This document shows positions 12,885 through 23,246 of a stretch of DNA of 64,000 nt, piece by piece. Source of the DNA: Rhizodiscina lignyota (taxonomy: Eukaryota > Ascomycota > Dothideomycetes > Aulographales > Rhizodiscinaceae); the NCBI GenBank assembly GCA_010015805.1, contig ML978128.1, positions 1,116,001 through 1,180,000 on the forward strand, written 5' to 3'. Both the position numbers and the translations under genes were made by a program. Numbering within the stretch: the first letter of the stretch is position 1; every line of letters starts with the position of its first letter. The notes beneath the pieces were generated by a model. That model was not told the DNA's origin and ran no database searches. It saw only the letters and a program-made list of their open reading frames with translations.

Positions 12885-14400
12885 TAGTCACTGGAAAGTA
12901 AATTTGCGTGCAGTGTGTATCTTGTTGGAAGTGAAGCGAGTGAGCAAACTGGCCTGAAGAAGGGGAAGCCACTCAAACACCATGCCTCTGAATCTAGTGC
13001 ACGTTCGGTGGAAGAAGGTAAACAGGACAGCTTGGGCAACTCCGCGTACAGGGCGAGGTAGATGGAAGAAGGGATCCTCATATTTAACGTAAACCGAGCA
13101 ACTTAGCGAACTTATGCTCATACTACAAGATCAATGGCATCCAGCTCGAGTTCGTGGATGGGGGCAAGAGCACGAGGCGGTGGCTGTTCGTCACCAAATT
13201 TTATAAGATGCGGGTATATCTACTTCTGGGGTGCGAGGGAAAAGCGCCTGGAGGAGAGGTCAGTAAATCAGTTGGCTTTCTACATAAGCTAGAAGTTTAA
13301 GGGTGAGATTCACAAGCATCTTACACCCGACGAACTGAAGAACTGCCGAGACGTGGCACAAGAGGCCGAGAATGCAGGGCTTGTTACGCATGACTCTCTT
13401 GATGACTAGGCATTCACCTTGCCTCAATAACAGCTACCCATAGTGTGAGGCAGATAGACAAAAGGCCTCTAATTCATGCATCGTGCCTCGACGTATAGCA
13501 CAAGCTGTCTGGAAGAAAGTGAACTGCTGAAAATAGCGAGCGTCTGAACATAGCGTGAACCATCTTGGAGAAAGTAGAGTTATCAAACATACATGCCTGG
13601 GAACCTAGCGCCATCTGACTTGAACAAGGCGAGGCTACGAGAATGGTTTGTCTCTGAATACAGCGTGAGCTGGCTTGAAGAAGGTAAAGCTAACATGACA
13701 CCATGCTGCTGGGCATAGCTCCGGCAGACTTGAATGAGGTAAAGGTAGAAATATAGTGCATCTGCAGATACGAGACGAGCCGACTCGAAGAAGGAGAAGT
13801 TGCAAATGGAGCGTGTCTGCGGGCGTTGCGCGAGCCTTGATGAAGAGAGTGATGCTAGCGAAACTGGGTGCCTCCGACCACAGTGCGAGCTGACTCGAAG
13901 AACACGGAGCCAAGGAAGCACTACGACTTGAAATATCGGGCCAGCTGGCTCGAAGAAAGGTGAACGCATAAACATAGCGTTCCTTTAAATGTAGCGTGAG
14001 GTAGCTTTAAGAAGGCGAGGTCGCTGAGACAGCAGATCTTTACGTACCGGGCGAGCTGACTTGAAGGTGAAGCTACTGAAATAGTATACATATTGATACT
14101 GCGCAAGCTGTGCCGAACAAGGTAAAGCCGTAAATATGATATACCTATAAATACAGGAGGAGCTTGGGGGAAGAAGGTATGGCGAGTAAACTAGCTTGCC
14201 TCCACGCACAGAGCGAGCTGGGTTGAGGAAATGTGAGTCTATGAATGCAACACACCTACACATACAGGGTGAGATCGCTCGAAGGAGGGATAAAGTTGTA
14301 AGATTAGCGTGCCTACAAATACAGTACGGGCTGGTTTGAAGAAGATGAAGCCGGAGCAATAGCGTGCCTTCGCGAAAAGTGAGAGCTCAGCCGAAGAAAG
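12885..14400. repeat. Degenerate 55-bp tandem repeat (minisatellite), two blocks
   Basis: A motif resembling TAGCGTGAGCTGACTTGAAG, followed by AAGGTGAAGCT and then a less conserved part ending in GCGTGCCTG and AATAC, recurs at a near-constant 55-bp step. TAGCG-like anchors lie at 13441, 13496, 13551, 13606, 13661, 13716, 13771, 13826, 13881, then about every 52-57 bp to about 14376 (about 18 units). A smaller block of about four units lies at 12885-13100 with anchors near 12885, 12940, 12995 and 13049. Units have diverged strongly by substitution but keep the spacing. 55 is not a multiple of 3 and all frames contain stops, so this is not a repeated protein domain. Confidence 0.85.
13088..13409 (+). 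pseudogene. Coding-like segment inside the 55-bp repeat array
   Basis: Between the two repeat blocks the repeat pattern disappears and the plus strand reads like protein: YYKINGIQLEF, VDGGKSTRRWLFVTKFYK, then GCEGKAPGGE (open from 13088 to 13298), and in another frame GEIHKHLTPDELKNC, RDVAQEAENAGLVTHDSL before a TAG at 13407. A GTCAGT...CTAG pair at 13259-13292 would join the two in phase, but the intron would be only 34 bases, short even for fungi. No ATG begins the first piece; an AG at 13104-13105 could be an acceptor. It may be the 3' exons of a gene whose 5' part is lost or replaced by repeats. I recognise no family. Confidence 0.35.
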
Positions 14401-14646
14401 CAAAAAGTCAAGTAGGTTTCCCGTTTTGGCCGTTTGAGTGAAGGGCGTGACTTCGCGCCTTCACGCGTCATGACGCATCGGCCTTGGCATTTCCTTCACA
14501 TTGTCATCCGTTGTGAATAGTACAATAGAGCCCGCCAACCAGCCACCCAGCCACCTTCGACGCCCAGCCTCTCCTACGAAGGCTTTGCGCAACCTTCAAT
14601 CTTTCTTTTCCCATTTCTCTTTTATCTTCTCAGAACCTAGTACACC

Positions 14647-17600
14647 ATGGCTTCTGATCCTGGCAATTTGCCTCAGGCAGAGGCAGCATCCGATGAAGGA
14701 GAGCAACTCGACTTCCTCGCCACAGCACGCGACCAAGACGACCTCGAGCGCGACATTGGCCGCCAAGCTGACCAAATCCTCACCGAACAAGCCGACGAGC
14801 GAGATAAGAAGAGGAGGGAGAAGACCGAAGCGAGCAAGGCGAAACTTACCACTCAAATTGAGACACTGAAAAAGCGGCTGGCGCAACCCGGCAGTTCGAC
14901 CGTCAAGAATCCGATCAGAGAAGATATTGCGAACTTTGAGGCGACCGTGCGAGAGCTGGACATCGAACTCGAGCAGATTCAGAAGCGCATCGATGACAGG
15001 CATAAAGGTGTGGAGGCTGGAGCGGCTGGTGGCGAAGCAGCGGCGGAGGAAGATGCGAATGGCAACAAGAGGCTTCCGACTGAAAGTCGCAGGGACTTTC
15101 TCATAAGGACGGGCAAGATCACACCGTTCTCTAAGATGCCCGGAATGTTGAAGACGAGCAGCGATTTGGCGGATGTCATGTTGGACGCAGAAGTCGAGGA
15201 TGTGGACGAGGAAGATGAGGAAGAGGAAGAGCAGACTGTTGCAGCCGGAGGACCTAAATCGCATAGAAACTTGCTATTGCCTGGTGGATTCGACGACGAA
15301 ACCAGCGAGACGAGTTCCGCTACTGCGGTCACACCACATCGAGCCACGAAGCGCAGGAGGGTCGAGACATCAGGAAAAGCACGAGAGCCCTCGAAGATAA
15401 TGGACAAGTCTACATCAGAAGAATCAGCAGTTGGAGAGTCCGATGCCTATGAGCCAGGCATGGATGACAAACAGCTTGCTGCGCTGGGCGAGACCGAGTC
15501 TGAGGAGATGGCCGCCGACGACGACGATGATGACTACCAGATGGATACCGAGCCTCATAAGCGGAAGAGAGCTGGCAAGAAGACAAAGCAGAAACAGAAA
15601 GCACAAGTCGAAGAAGCACATGAAGATCTTGCTGGTGTCGACGATGGCAATGAGACGCTGTATCAAGCGCGACTGCAGAATTGGGTTCGCAGGAGAAGCG
15701 AAGCGAGGCGAAAATCCAATGCTCGAAAGGCAATTGACGAAACCGAAGATGACTTGCCGGCGTATGAAGAAGAATGGAACTTGCCACATCCGACGCGACC
15801 AGATACCGTCCTCGACGGTGGGCTGCATATTCCTGGAGACATCTACCCTTCCTTATTCGACTACCAGAAAACTGGAGTACAATGGCTTTGGGAGTTGTAC
15901 ATGCAGCAAGTGGGTGGTATCATTGGTGATGAGATGGGCCTTGGAAAGACGATACAGGTGATCTCCTTCCTCGCTGGCCTTCATCATTCGAAAAAGATCA
16001 CAAAGCCGATCATCGTCGTCACTCCGGCTACCGTGATGAAGCAGTGGGTCAACGAGTTTCACCGATGGTGGCCTCCGCTTAGAGTGTCAATCTTGCACTC
16101 ATCTGGTAGTGGTATGATGAACGTTCGACGAGAGGCAGAAATCGAGGACGACCTTGAGCTTCAGTCTTGGGATGACCAGAGAACGCTGCCTCGAAGTCAC
16201 AAGTCGGCAAAGAAAATTGTCGATCGGGTTGTTCGAAGTGGCCATGTCCTCGTTACCACATACACTGGCCTTCAGACCTACGCCAAATTGCTTATCCCCC
16301 AGGAATGGGAGTATGCTGTCCTGGACGAAGGCCACATGATTCGAAACCCCAATACTGCGATTACTATCTACTGCAAAGAGCTGAAAACGCCGAATAGAAT
16401 CATTCTATCTGGAACACCGATGCAAAACAACCTCACAGAACTTTGGTCGCTGTTCGACTTCGTCTTCCCGATGCGACTAGGCACCTTGGTTAACTTCCGC
16501 CAGCAATTCGAGTTCCCGATCAAACAAGGTGGATATGCAAACGCATCAAACCTGCAGGTCGAAACCGCAATGAAATGTGCTGAGACGTTGAAAGATACAA
16601 TCAGCGCATACCTACTACAGAGATTCAAGGTTGACGTTGCAGCGGATCTGCCAAAGAAGACCGAACGTGTTCTTTTCTGCCGTTTGACCAAGCTGCAGAG
16701 AGATTCATATACCGCTTTCCTGGATTCCGATGAAATGAAATCGATCGAAGCTGGCAAGCGACAGGCTCTCTACGGTGTTGACATTCTTCGCAAGATCAGC
16801 AATCATCCTGATTTGGTTCAGCACAGAGTCTTGTCTAAGAAGGCCAGCTATAACTACGGCGATCCAAAGAAATCCGGAAAGATGCAAGTTGTTCGTGGCC
16901 TGCTCGAAATGTGGAAGAAGAACGGGCACAAGACCCTCCTCTTTGCTCAACATAGGATCATGTTGGATATCTTGGAGAAATTTGTCTCCTCTCTTGACGG
17001 CTTCAATTACCGCCGTATGGATGGTAACACATCCATCAAGGATCGCCAAAGCATGGTCGACGAATTCAACAAGGATCAAGATCTTCACGTTTTCCTTCTG
17101 ACGACCAAAGTCGGCGGACTCGGCGTCAACCTCACCGGTGCTGATCGAGTCATCATATACGATCCAGACTGGAATCCGTCGACTGACGTGCAAGCTCGAG
17201 AGCGAGCATGGCGTCTTGGACAAAAGCGCGAGGTTGAAATATACCGCCTGATGACCGCCGGCACGATCGAGGAGAAGATTTATCATCGCCAAATCTTCAA
17301 ACAGTTCCTCACGAACAAAATCCTGAGGGATCCAAAGCAGCGGCAGACATTCCAGCTGAGAGATCTCCATGACCTGTTCACACTGGGCGAAGTAGAGGGC
17401 AATCAAACGGAGACGGGAAACCTCTTCAAGGGCACCGAGGTCAAGTTCAAAGAGGAGAAGAGAGCCGCGTTGGAGAAGGGCCTACCGACACCTCCAACAG
17501 ATAGCGAGGTTGCCTTATCCAACAAAGTGCTGAAGTCGAAGTCCGCACCGGAGGATGTGAACGCCATTGCTGGCATTTCAAAGCAGGAAGACTACAATCC

Positions 17601-18345
17601 CGAGGATGCGACAACCGAGTCCACCGCAAGGCCTGGTGGAGCCTCTGCTTCAGCATCCAGTAAGAGCGGAGGAACTGCCGATGGTGATGGAAATCAGCAG
17701 AACCAACCGGATCGTATCCTGTCCGCTCTCTTTTCTCGCGCAGGAGTCCAATCGGCTCTCGAGCACGACGCCATCATTGGTAGCAATTCTGGCAAAACCA
17801 AAGTCAGAGCCGACCCGGAGATCATTGCTCGCGAAGCCCGTCGCGTGGCCGCAGAAGCAGCGCGGGAACTCCAGCGTGCAGGCGAGATCGCGAAGACGAT
17901 ACCAGCTGGCGTACCGACGTGGACCGGCCAGTTTGGCGAGGCGGGCCGACCCCCGAGCCCACCCGCACGGCGCATGGGCATGGGTCGTGGACGAGGCAGC
18001 GGTTTCGCTGGTGCTGGCGGGCCTTCCTCCTCATCTGTCCTTTCAAATCTCGCGCGTCGTCAAGGCACCGCGCTTCCGACTGTTCGACCGTCTCCTTCGT
18101 CTTCCGGCACCTCAACGCCGCAGACCCAGCCGAAGGGCAAGGAATTCCTTGTGCTGATCAGAGACTTTCTCAGGACGCATGGGGGCAAGGCGTACACGCA
18201 GATGCTGATTGATCACTTCAATCGTTTCTGCGGCACGCCGCAGAGGACTGCCGACTTCAAGGAGATGCTGAAGAAGATTGCGGTGTTGGAGCAGGGAAGG
18301 AGTGGAGGAAGGGGCCGATGGGTCCTGAAGGAAGAATTCCGTTGA
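14647..18345 (+). CDS. rad26: RAD26/CSB-type SNF2 ATPase of transcription-coupled repair
   Basis: Single exon, 1232 residues; ATG in good context (ACCATGG). Swi2/Snf2 ATPase of the Rad26/Rhp26/CSB (ERCC6) group, which binds stalled RNA polymerase II and starts transcription-coupled nucleotide-excision repair. The N-terminus has coiled-coil segments (residues ~45-130) and acidic stretches. FDYQKTGVQWLWEL starts the ATPase core at about residue 405; GDEMGLGKT (Walker A) is at about 428, LDEGH (motif II) at about 560, SGTPMQNNL follows. The second lobe carries MDGNT, TTKVGGLGVNL and DPDWNPSTD with ARERAWRLGQ (residues ~800-855). QFLTNKILRDPKQ after the core is typical of CSB. The last ~70 residues (LIRDFLRTHGGKAYTQMLIDHF) match the C-terminal winged-helix/ubiquitin-binding region. 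It faces the next gene tail to tail. Confidence 0.96.
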   Translation: MASDPGNLPQAEAASDEGEQLDFLATARDQDDLERDIGRQADQILTEQADERDKKRREKTEASKAKLTTQIETLKKRLAQPGSSTVKNPIREDIANFEATVRELDIELEQIQKRIDDRHKGVEAGAAGGEAAAEEDANGNKRLPTESRRDFLIRTGKITPFSKMPGMLKTSSDLADVMLDAEVEDVDEEDEEEEEQTVAAGGPKSHRNLLLPGGFDDETSETSSATAVTPHRATKRRRVETSGKAREPSKIMDKSTSEESAVGESDAYEPGMDDKQLAALGETESEEMAADDDDDDYQMDTEPHKRKRAGKKTKQKQKAQVEEAHEDLAGVDDGNETLYQARLQNWVRRRSEARRKSNARKAIDETEDDLPAYEEEWNLPHPTRPDTVLDGGLHIPGDIYPSLFDYQKTGVQWLWELYMQQVGGIIGDEMGLGKTIQVISFLAGLHHSKKITKPIIVVTPATVMKQWVNEFHRWWPPLRVSILHSSGSGMMNVRREAEIEDDLELQSWDDQRTLPRSHKSAKKIVDRVVRSGHVLVTTYTGLQTYAKLLIPQEWEYAVLDEGHMIRNPNTAITIYCKELKTPNRIILSGTPMQNNLTELWSLFDFVFPMRLGTLVNFRQQFEFPIKQGGYANASNLQVETAMKCAETLKDTISAYLLQRFKVDVAADLPKKTERVLFCRLTKLQRDSYTAFLDSDEMKSIEAGKRQALYGVDILRKISNHPDLVQHRVLSKKASYNYGDPKKSGKMQVVRGLLEMWKKNGHKTLLFAQHRIMLDILEKFVSSLDGFNYRRMDGNTSIKDRQSMVDEFNKDQDLHVFLLTTKVGGLGVNLTGADRVIIYDPDWNPSTDVQARERAWRLGQKREVEIYRLMTAGTIEEKIYHRQIFKQFLTNKILRDPKQRQTFQLRDLHDLFTLGEVEGNQTETGNLFKGTEVKFKEEKRAALEKGLPTPPTDSEVALSNKVLKSKSAPEDVNAIAGISKQEDYNPEDATTESTARPGGASASASSKSGGTADGDGNQQNQPDRILSALFSRAGVQSALEHDAIIGSNSGKTKVRADPEIIAREARRVAAEAARELQRAGEIAKTIPAGVPTWTGQFGEAGRPPSPPARRMGMGRGRGSGFAGAGGPSSSSVLSNLARRQGTALPTVRPSPSSSGTSTPQTQPKGKEFLVLIRDFLRTHGGKAYTQMLIDHFNRFCGTPQRTADFKEMLKKIAVLEQGRSGGRGRWVLKEEFR

Positions 18346-18695
18346 TTGACGGGACATTGGCATATCTTCAATATTGACATTGAAGAAATCTTGCCGAATC
18401 AGAAACTGGAGAGGAATCACTCCAGTATAGCTTCTATGATAAGCTCTAGATCACTTTTGGACGGAGCTCACAATGACTTCGTCCACTGAAATGAAAACAA
18501 TTCGTGCCATAACTACTTTTTGATTTTGATCGTGAAGCCTTCGGCTTTCGAATATCTATGCTTCGTTCTTTTGTCGAGTACCGAAAAGTACCGAAAGTGT
18601 CGTAGAAGTCATTTCCCCCTTTCTTCCAACTCCAAAGAGCGAGACATAAAGTCGTCTGTCCTTGTAATAGTCTTCGCCACGCCATGCTGAAGCAA
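18346..18695. terminator. Convergent 3' flanks of RAD26 and the WD40 gene
   Basis: 350 bases between two stop codons on opposite strands; no gene. It must contain both polyadenylation regions. I see no clear hairpin, and no exact AATAAA that would fix a cleavage site. Confidence 0.4.
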
Positions 18696-21600
18696 TCATA
18701 GTAGAGTTGGTCCAACAGACCAGAGAGAGTGCATGCTCTCAAGATACTCGTCCTGCTCATCGTCAACCTCTCCTAACTTCTTAGCCCAACGCCGTGCCCT
18801 CTTCCAAGTCTTATCCTCTTTTTTCTTGCCGTTTAGACTCGAACGTACGCTCGCAGTTGGGTTCTCTAGCAGTTCGTATCCTAGCACGCCCATCTTCCAC
18901 ACTCCACCGCACTCACCACACTCGAGGAGAGCCGATGAATCTGAAACTTGCGCCGTGGCGCCGCATCTGAAGCACGCAAAGTTGCAGCGCTCACAGATCG
19001 CGGTTGCACCGTCCAAGCGAGGTCTGGCTGGTCGATTGCATTTCGAGCATCTGGCTTTGCCGGCCAATAGCTCTCCGTCCTGCACTGGCTTCGCCTCTCG
19101 CAGTGCGCCGGGAATCCTGTCGTGACTTCGTCCACTATCACCGCTCTCTTCCGCTGTGATTTTCAGACCGGCGCTATTCTTGTCGCATCCTTTGACGAGA
19201 CACTGATCGCCCTCTCGCATCTTCGCTTGGAACTCGGCGGCCGCCACGCGTAGCTCTGGAGCATCCATCGCGTCATCGATGAATGGAGTACTCATGTAGT
19301 TAGGGCCTTGGACTGCTTGTCTGATTGGGAGTGAGCCAATTTGACATAATGTTATTGCCTTTAACTCGACAAGGGCCTTCGCAGCGGATATTCCAGAGTC
19401 CGGATCATATGTGGGATCATTGTTCGTCGCACTCGGCTCGGGTGCCTTGCTAAGCTTGAATTGGCGTGCGTTGCGAATAGATCGATCGGCATTTCCAACC
19501 TCCAGCACGTCAACCCTGCCGCTCACAGATCCGATGAGCAACTTGTCCAAATCAGGGCTCCATGCTCCAGACATAACCCCAGAATCCAGTGTCACTACAT
19601 CTCTCACTCTCGCATCTTCAGCAGAACGATAAGGATCCCATGCGATGACTACGCCGTCGGAAGAGCCAGAATAGAGCCTCGTCCTGTCATGTCCCCAGGA
19701 ACAGAATCGTACACCTGTATCGAGCTGTTCGCGTTCTCGCTCATTATCATACTGGAGAGGCTGAAGCGGCTTGCCATGTCTGAAGGTATGCAAGATGTCA
19801 TTGTGTTTTCGGATGTCCCACATGTAGACGGAGCCGTTCGTGCACCCGACTGTGACGAGGAAGTGATCGTGGGGACTGAAGATTACGTCATTGATGTCTG
19901 AAGCAGGGCACTCCATGTCCATAGCGTATGACACCTTTTCTTTCCCCTTCTCTTCACCTAATGCGTAGAGCTTGACAGCACTCTTTATGCCTCTGTTTAC
20001 ATTGACGCCCGCCACGCAGGCTATAGCGAAATTGGATGCGTCTGGTGACCAACTTATATCAAAGACGTTACGGGTGTTTGGCCAGATTGAAATTTGAGCC
20101 TGGTGTGAAATGTCCCACAAGCAAATTTCACCAACAATATCCTGCTTGTCGTCATGCTGGTTGGAGGCAAATCCGCCAAGAAGGTAAGAGTGGACAGATG
20201 GATGCAAACCCCAGCGGAGTGCAGAAGGAAAGGTACGAGTCTCCGGGCGCGTTCGTGCCTTTTCCGAGGAAAGAAGAAGCGTGGTAAGTGGTCCATGCTC
20301 TTGACAGCCGACGATGCGTACGCTTCCTGGGCCAGATATTTGACAGCCTGTAGCAATCACGCTGCTTTCATAATCGGGATGGACAGCTAGGAGATCGACA
20401 GCTGCTTCGTGCTGGATGGCACCGACTAAGCCAGCATCGTCTGACGCCGCATCCCAATAACGCACAACGCCGTCATACCCAGCAGAGTACATGAGCTCTC
20501 CGCTTGGTGAAAAGTCAACTGCGGAGACAGTCATAAACAGCCTCGGATCCTGAGTGGCGTACATCTCGTCGCTGGCGTTGACTCCGGTCTCTTGCTTTTC
20601 TCGCTTGCTGAAATGTGCCGCCAGTTCTTTTACTTCCCCTGTCTCAACACAACCAAGCAGCAGATTGTTAGGCCTATTGTATTGCATGCTGTCTCTATCA
20701 ACCAAGCATGCGGAGCCAGCAGCAAACCTCTCGCCGCCTGAAGCCCATGCGACGGTTCCAACGTCTCCAGAGGTACCTGTGAATGCAATCGAAGGGCCGA
20801 TGGACTCAAAGCCATTCGTGCGAAGATTTGTGCGAGCCTTAATGCTGTTGCTGCCAAGCTCTCGGTTGCGAAGATTCGAGGAGAGCGTTCCAGTTGCGGC
20901 AATTGCACGAGTTACAGGCTTGCCCAGTCGTTGCTTCAAGGGGGTCTTGTTGACGTGACCATCTCTCAGGTCACCCAAGAAAGCCTCAACATCATCTTTA
21001 TGGCGAAAAGGGAGGTATTCGTTCTGCTGTACATGCCAGCCAATTTTATTGATGGCAACATCGTCAGCGTTGTGCATGATAGAGCTCAGCACTTTTAGAA
21101 GAGAGCCATGCTCGTTACCAGCATCTCCCAGAACAGAGCTTATGCTGTACTGGACGCCTTCTAGCTCGTCGTAGTCGAAATCAATGTGGAGCGGCGCCCC
21201 CTGCCATGCTTTGAGGCGTGTCCTGTCCCATTCGCCTTCCAATAAGCCCTGTTGCACTGCTTGTCGCTCTGCGTACGAGAGATATGGTTTTGGATATGGC
21301 TCTGGTGCCTTCTTAGATGCTCGACGGACTCTGCGACTTGGTTGCTCGGGGATGGAAGGGCCCGCTATTTCAGCCTCGGACGGCAGGAAATCTGATCTGC
21401 TGGTGTTTGTCTCTTCTCTGCTTAATCTGAGCGGTGCGAAGTAATTTTCCGGTCTAGCAACGGCTCTACTTGGACGAATTCCATGTTGAGGCGCGGCGGG
21501 CTCTTGTGGCTTTGGAGGCCGTCCTCGAGGTCTCGGTGGCAATATTTGAACGTTGTTCTGCGGCTTTGAGGGCCGTCCTCTCTGTTTAGGAACAGGAGCT

Positions 21601-23246
21601 GACGAAATCAAGGCGGCAACTTGGGCAGATCGGCTCTTTGGAGTAGCTGTCAAGTCCACAGGCGCATATGGTGTACCTGTGTGTCCAGGAGGCGTTTTCA
21701 GTGTGATATTCCTCTTCTTCAGGTCCTCTTTAATCTTCGGAAGATACTTTACTTGCTCCTCGGGAGTAAGCCATCTCTCCAGATTCTGCTCCAAGTATTT
21801 GTTCCATTTTGTTGCCATTGTGCCCGTCGATCGACCCGGATACCACTCTGCGATCTCGTTGAATGTCAGCCCATGGAATAGTCGAAGCTCAACTAGTTTT
21901 CGCAACTCTTCTTGGGTGAATTGTTGGAGTTTGCCACATGGTGGTCTGTTTGCCCATCTTGGCTTCTCAACTGCAAGTTCCGGAGGGAGTGCATCGTTCA
22001 TTCCACTTTGTGCCGGCGCTCGCGACGATGGTTGGTGAGGCGGTGGCGATTGTGGTGAGGGCCGAGCTTCTGATAGATCGACAATGTCTGGCTGCCGCCG
22101 AGGCGGGCCTCGGGGTCTATCCTGAGCGGAAGAGACATGTGTGGATGTTGGTATTGCTTGGCCGCTTCTGAGCGCATTCTGTCCGATTGCCGTATCATTT
22201 GCTTGCTCAGCCTGGACAACGATTGCAGAGCCGTTCTCAAACCGCATCTGAGGGGTATTCGGAGGTCTGAAATATGTCTGCCTTGCAACTTCGTTTGCTT
22301 TCATTTCCTTACGAGCGATTCGGGTAATGAGGGAAGGAGTTGGCAAATCCTTCTGGTGACTCGTCTGGGCTGATGCAAATGAGTCTGAAGAGTCTGAATC
22401 GTTCCTTGCTCGAGTACGTAACGCATTCTTCGAGCTCTCTGCAATCGTTGGGTGAGACTGGCGCTTGTTACTTCCTTTGAGGAAGCGATCTCGGTCACCG
22501 AAGCCGGCGCGCCCGATATCTCTGCTAAGAAGAGCGATGCCGCTCTGGGTCGGGCCTTTCTCAACTCCCGATCCCGACCCAAGAATACTATCGCTTTTGT
22601 CTTGTACATCTTCGTCTTCGGCGGAGTCTTTGGTATCCAGCTGGGCGGCCTGAATTAGCGCATCAAAGGACTTTCTTCCTTCGCCAAGCCTCTTTGCGCC
22701 CTGTCCAGCAAGCCGTGTACCTTCTCCTTCTAGCTCATCATGAGATCCGGAGTATAATCGTGCTCGCGGCCGTTCCTTCGGCGTCGATTCAGGCCAGAAA
22801 TCGGTAAAGCTGTTTCCAATGGATGTGCCACTACCGCTCTTGAGCAATCCACCCGCCGTTCTCTTTGCCGGTATATGCTCCCCTGTAGCGCCACCTGGCA
22901 TCGTCGAATCATCATAAGTTGGCACCAACTTCCGTGGCTTGTGCTCGCCTGGCCGTGGCGTGAAATCGCCAGCCCGCTGTCTCTGTTTCCTTTCCTGAAC
23001 GTATTGTGTCTTCTTGATGTTCCTCTCGATGGCTTTGTGAGCATCTTGCGTGTTATTCAATCCAGCTCTGAACCTCTGAGCCTCTGTCATGGGCAGTTGA
23101 CCGATATCATCCTCGTCGTGTTTGTTGAATAGTGATCGTCGCTTGGACCTTGTTGGTGTTGGAGCATCGTCGTCGGAATCCTCTGCGCCGACAGTCAGGT
23201 CGATTACGGATCCGAGATAGCTGCTCAGAAGTTTAGCCGTCTTCAT
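18696..23246 (-). CDS. Large WD40 protein with Myb-like region, AT-hooks and zinc ribbon
   Basis: Single exon of 1516 residues starting at an ATG. Order of parts: disordered N-terminus with IDLTVGAEDSDDD, resembling a SUMO-interacting motif (residues ~14-26); a Myb/SANT-like helix set at ~440-490 (LVELRLFHGLTFNEIAEWYPGRS, then MATKWNKYLE); two AT-hook cores at ~555-580 (RGRPSKP and RGRPPKP); a WD40 propeller at ~825-1255 (repeats ending in YDGVVRYWD, GEICLWD, GSVYMWD, DGVVIAWD); and a C-terminal double zinc ribbon at ~1390-1450 (CSKCNRPARP...CERC, CFRCG...CGECG). The whole suggests a DNA- or chromatin-bound scaffold in the nucleus. WD40 proteins of heterochromatin E3 complexes (Raf1/DIM-9 type) come to mind, but I cannot show orthology. 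The neighbourhood (RAD26, SET2) fits a chromatin role. Confidence 0.88.
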   Translation of the reverse strand: MKTAKLLSSYLGSVIDLTVGAEDSDDDAPTPTRSKRRSLFNKHDEDDIGQLPMTEAQRFRAGLNNTQDAHKAIERNIKKTQYVQERKQRQRAGDFTPRPGEHKPRKLVPTYDDSTMPGGATGEHIPAKRTAGGLLKSGSGTSIGNSFTDFWPESTPKERPRARLYSGSHDELEGEGTRLAGQGAKRLGEGRKSFDALIQAAQLDTKDSAEDEDVQDKSDSILGSGSGVEKGPTQSGIALLSRDIGRAGFGDRDRFLKGSNKRQSHPTIAESSKNALRTRARNDSDSSDSFASAQTSHQKDLPTPSLITRIARKEMKANEVARQTYFRPPNTPQMRFENGSAIVVQAEQANDTAIGQNALRSGQAIPTSTHVSSAQDRPRGPPRRQPDIVDLSEARPSPQSPPPHQPSSRAPAQSGMNDALPPELAVEKPRWANRPPCGKLQQFTQEELRKLVELRLFHGLTFNEIAEWYPGRSTGTMATKWNKYLEQNLERWLTPEEQVKYLPKIKEDLKKRNITLKTPPGHTGTPYAPVDLTATPKSRSAQVAALISSAPVPKQRGRPSKPQNNVQILPPRPRGRPPKPQEPAAPQHGIRPSRAVARPENYFAPLRLSREETNTSRSDFLPSEAEIAGPSIPEQPSRRVRRASKKAPEPYPKPYLSYAERQAVQQGLLEGEWDRTRLKAWQGAPLHIDFDYDELEGVQYSISSVLGDAGNEHGSLLKVLSSIMHNADDVAINKIGWHVQQNEYLPFRHKDDVEAFLGDLRDGHVNKTPLKQRLGKPVTRAIAATGTLSSNLRNRELGSNSIKARTNLRTNGFESIGPSIAFTGTSGDVGTVAWASGGERFAAGSACLVDRDSMQYNRPNNLLLGCVETGEVKELAAHFSKREKQETGVNASDEMYATQDPRLFMTVSAVDFSPSGELMYSAGYDGVVRYWDAASDDAGLVGAIQHEAAVDLLAVHPDYESSVIATGCQISGPGSVRIVGCQEHGPLTTLLLSSEKARTRPETRTFPSALRWGLHPSVHSYLLGGFASNQHDDKQDIVGEICLWDISHQAQISIWPNTRNVFDISWSPDASNFAIACVAGVNVNRGIKSAVKLYALGEEKGKEKVSYAMDMECPASDINDVIFSPHDHFLVTVGCTNGSVYMWDIRKHNDILHTFRHGKPLQPLQYDNEREREQLDTGVRFCSWGHDRTRLYSGSSDGVVIAWDPYRSAEDARVRDVVTLDSGVMSGAWSPDLDKLLIGSVSGRVDVLEVGNADRSIRNARQFKLSKAPEPSATNNDPTYDPDSGISAAKALVELKAITLCQIGSLPIRQAVQGPNYMSTPFIDDAMDAPELRVAAAEFQAKMREGDQCLVKGCDKNSAGLKITAEESGDSGRSHDRIPGALREAKPVQDGELLAGKARCSKCNRPARPRLDGATAICERCNFACFRCGATAQVSDSSALLECGECGGVWKMGVLGYELLENPTASVRSSLNGKKKEDKTWKRARRWAKKLGEVDDEQDEYLESMHSLWSVGPTLL

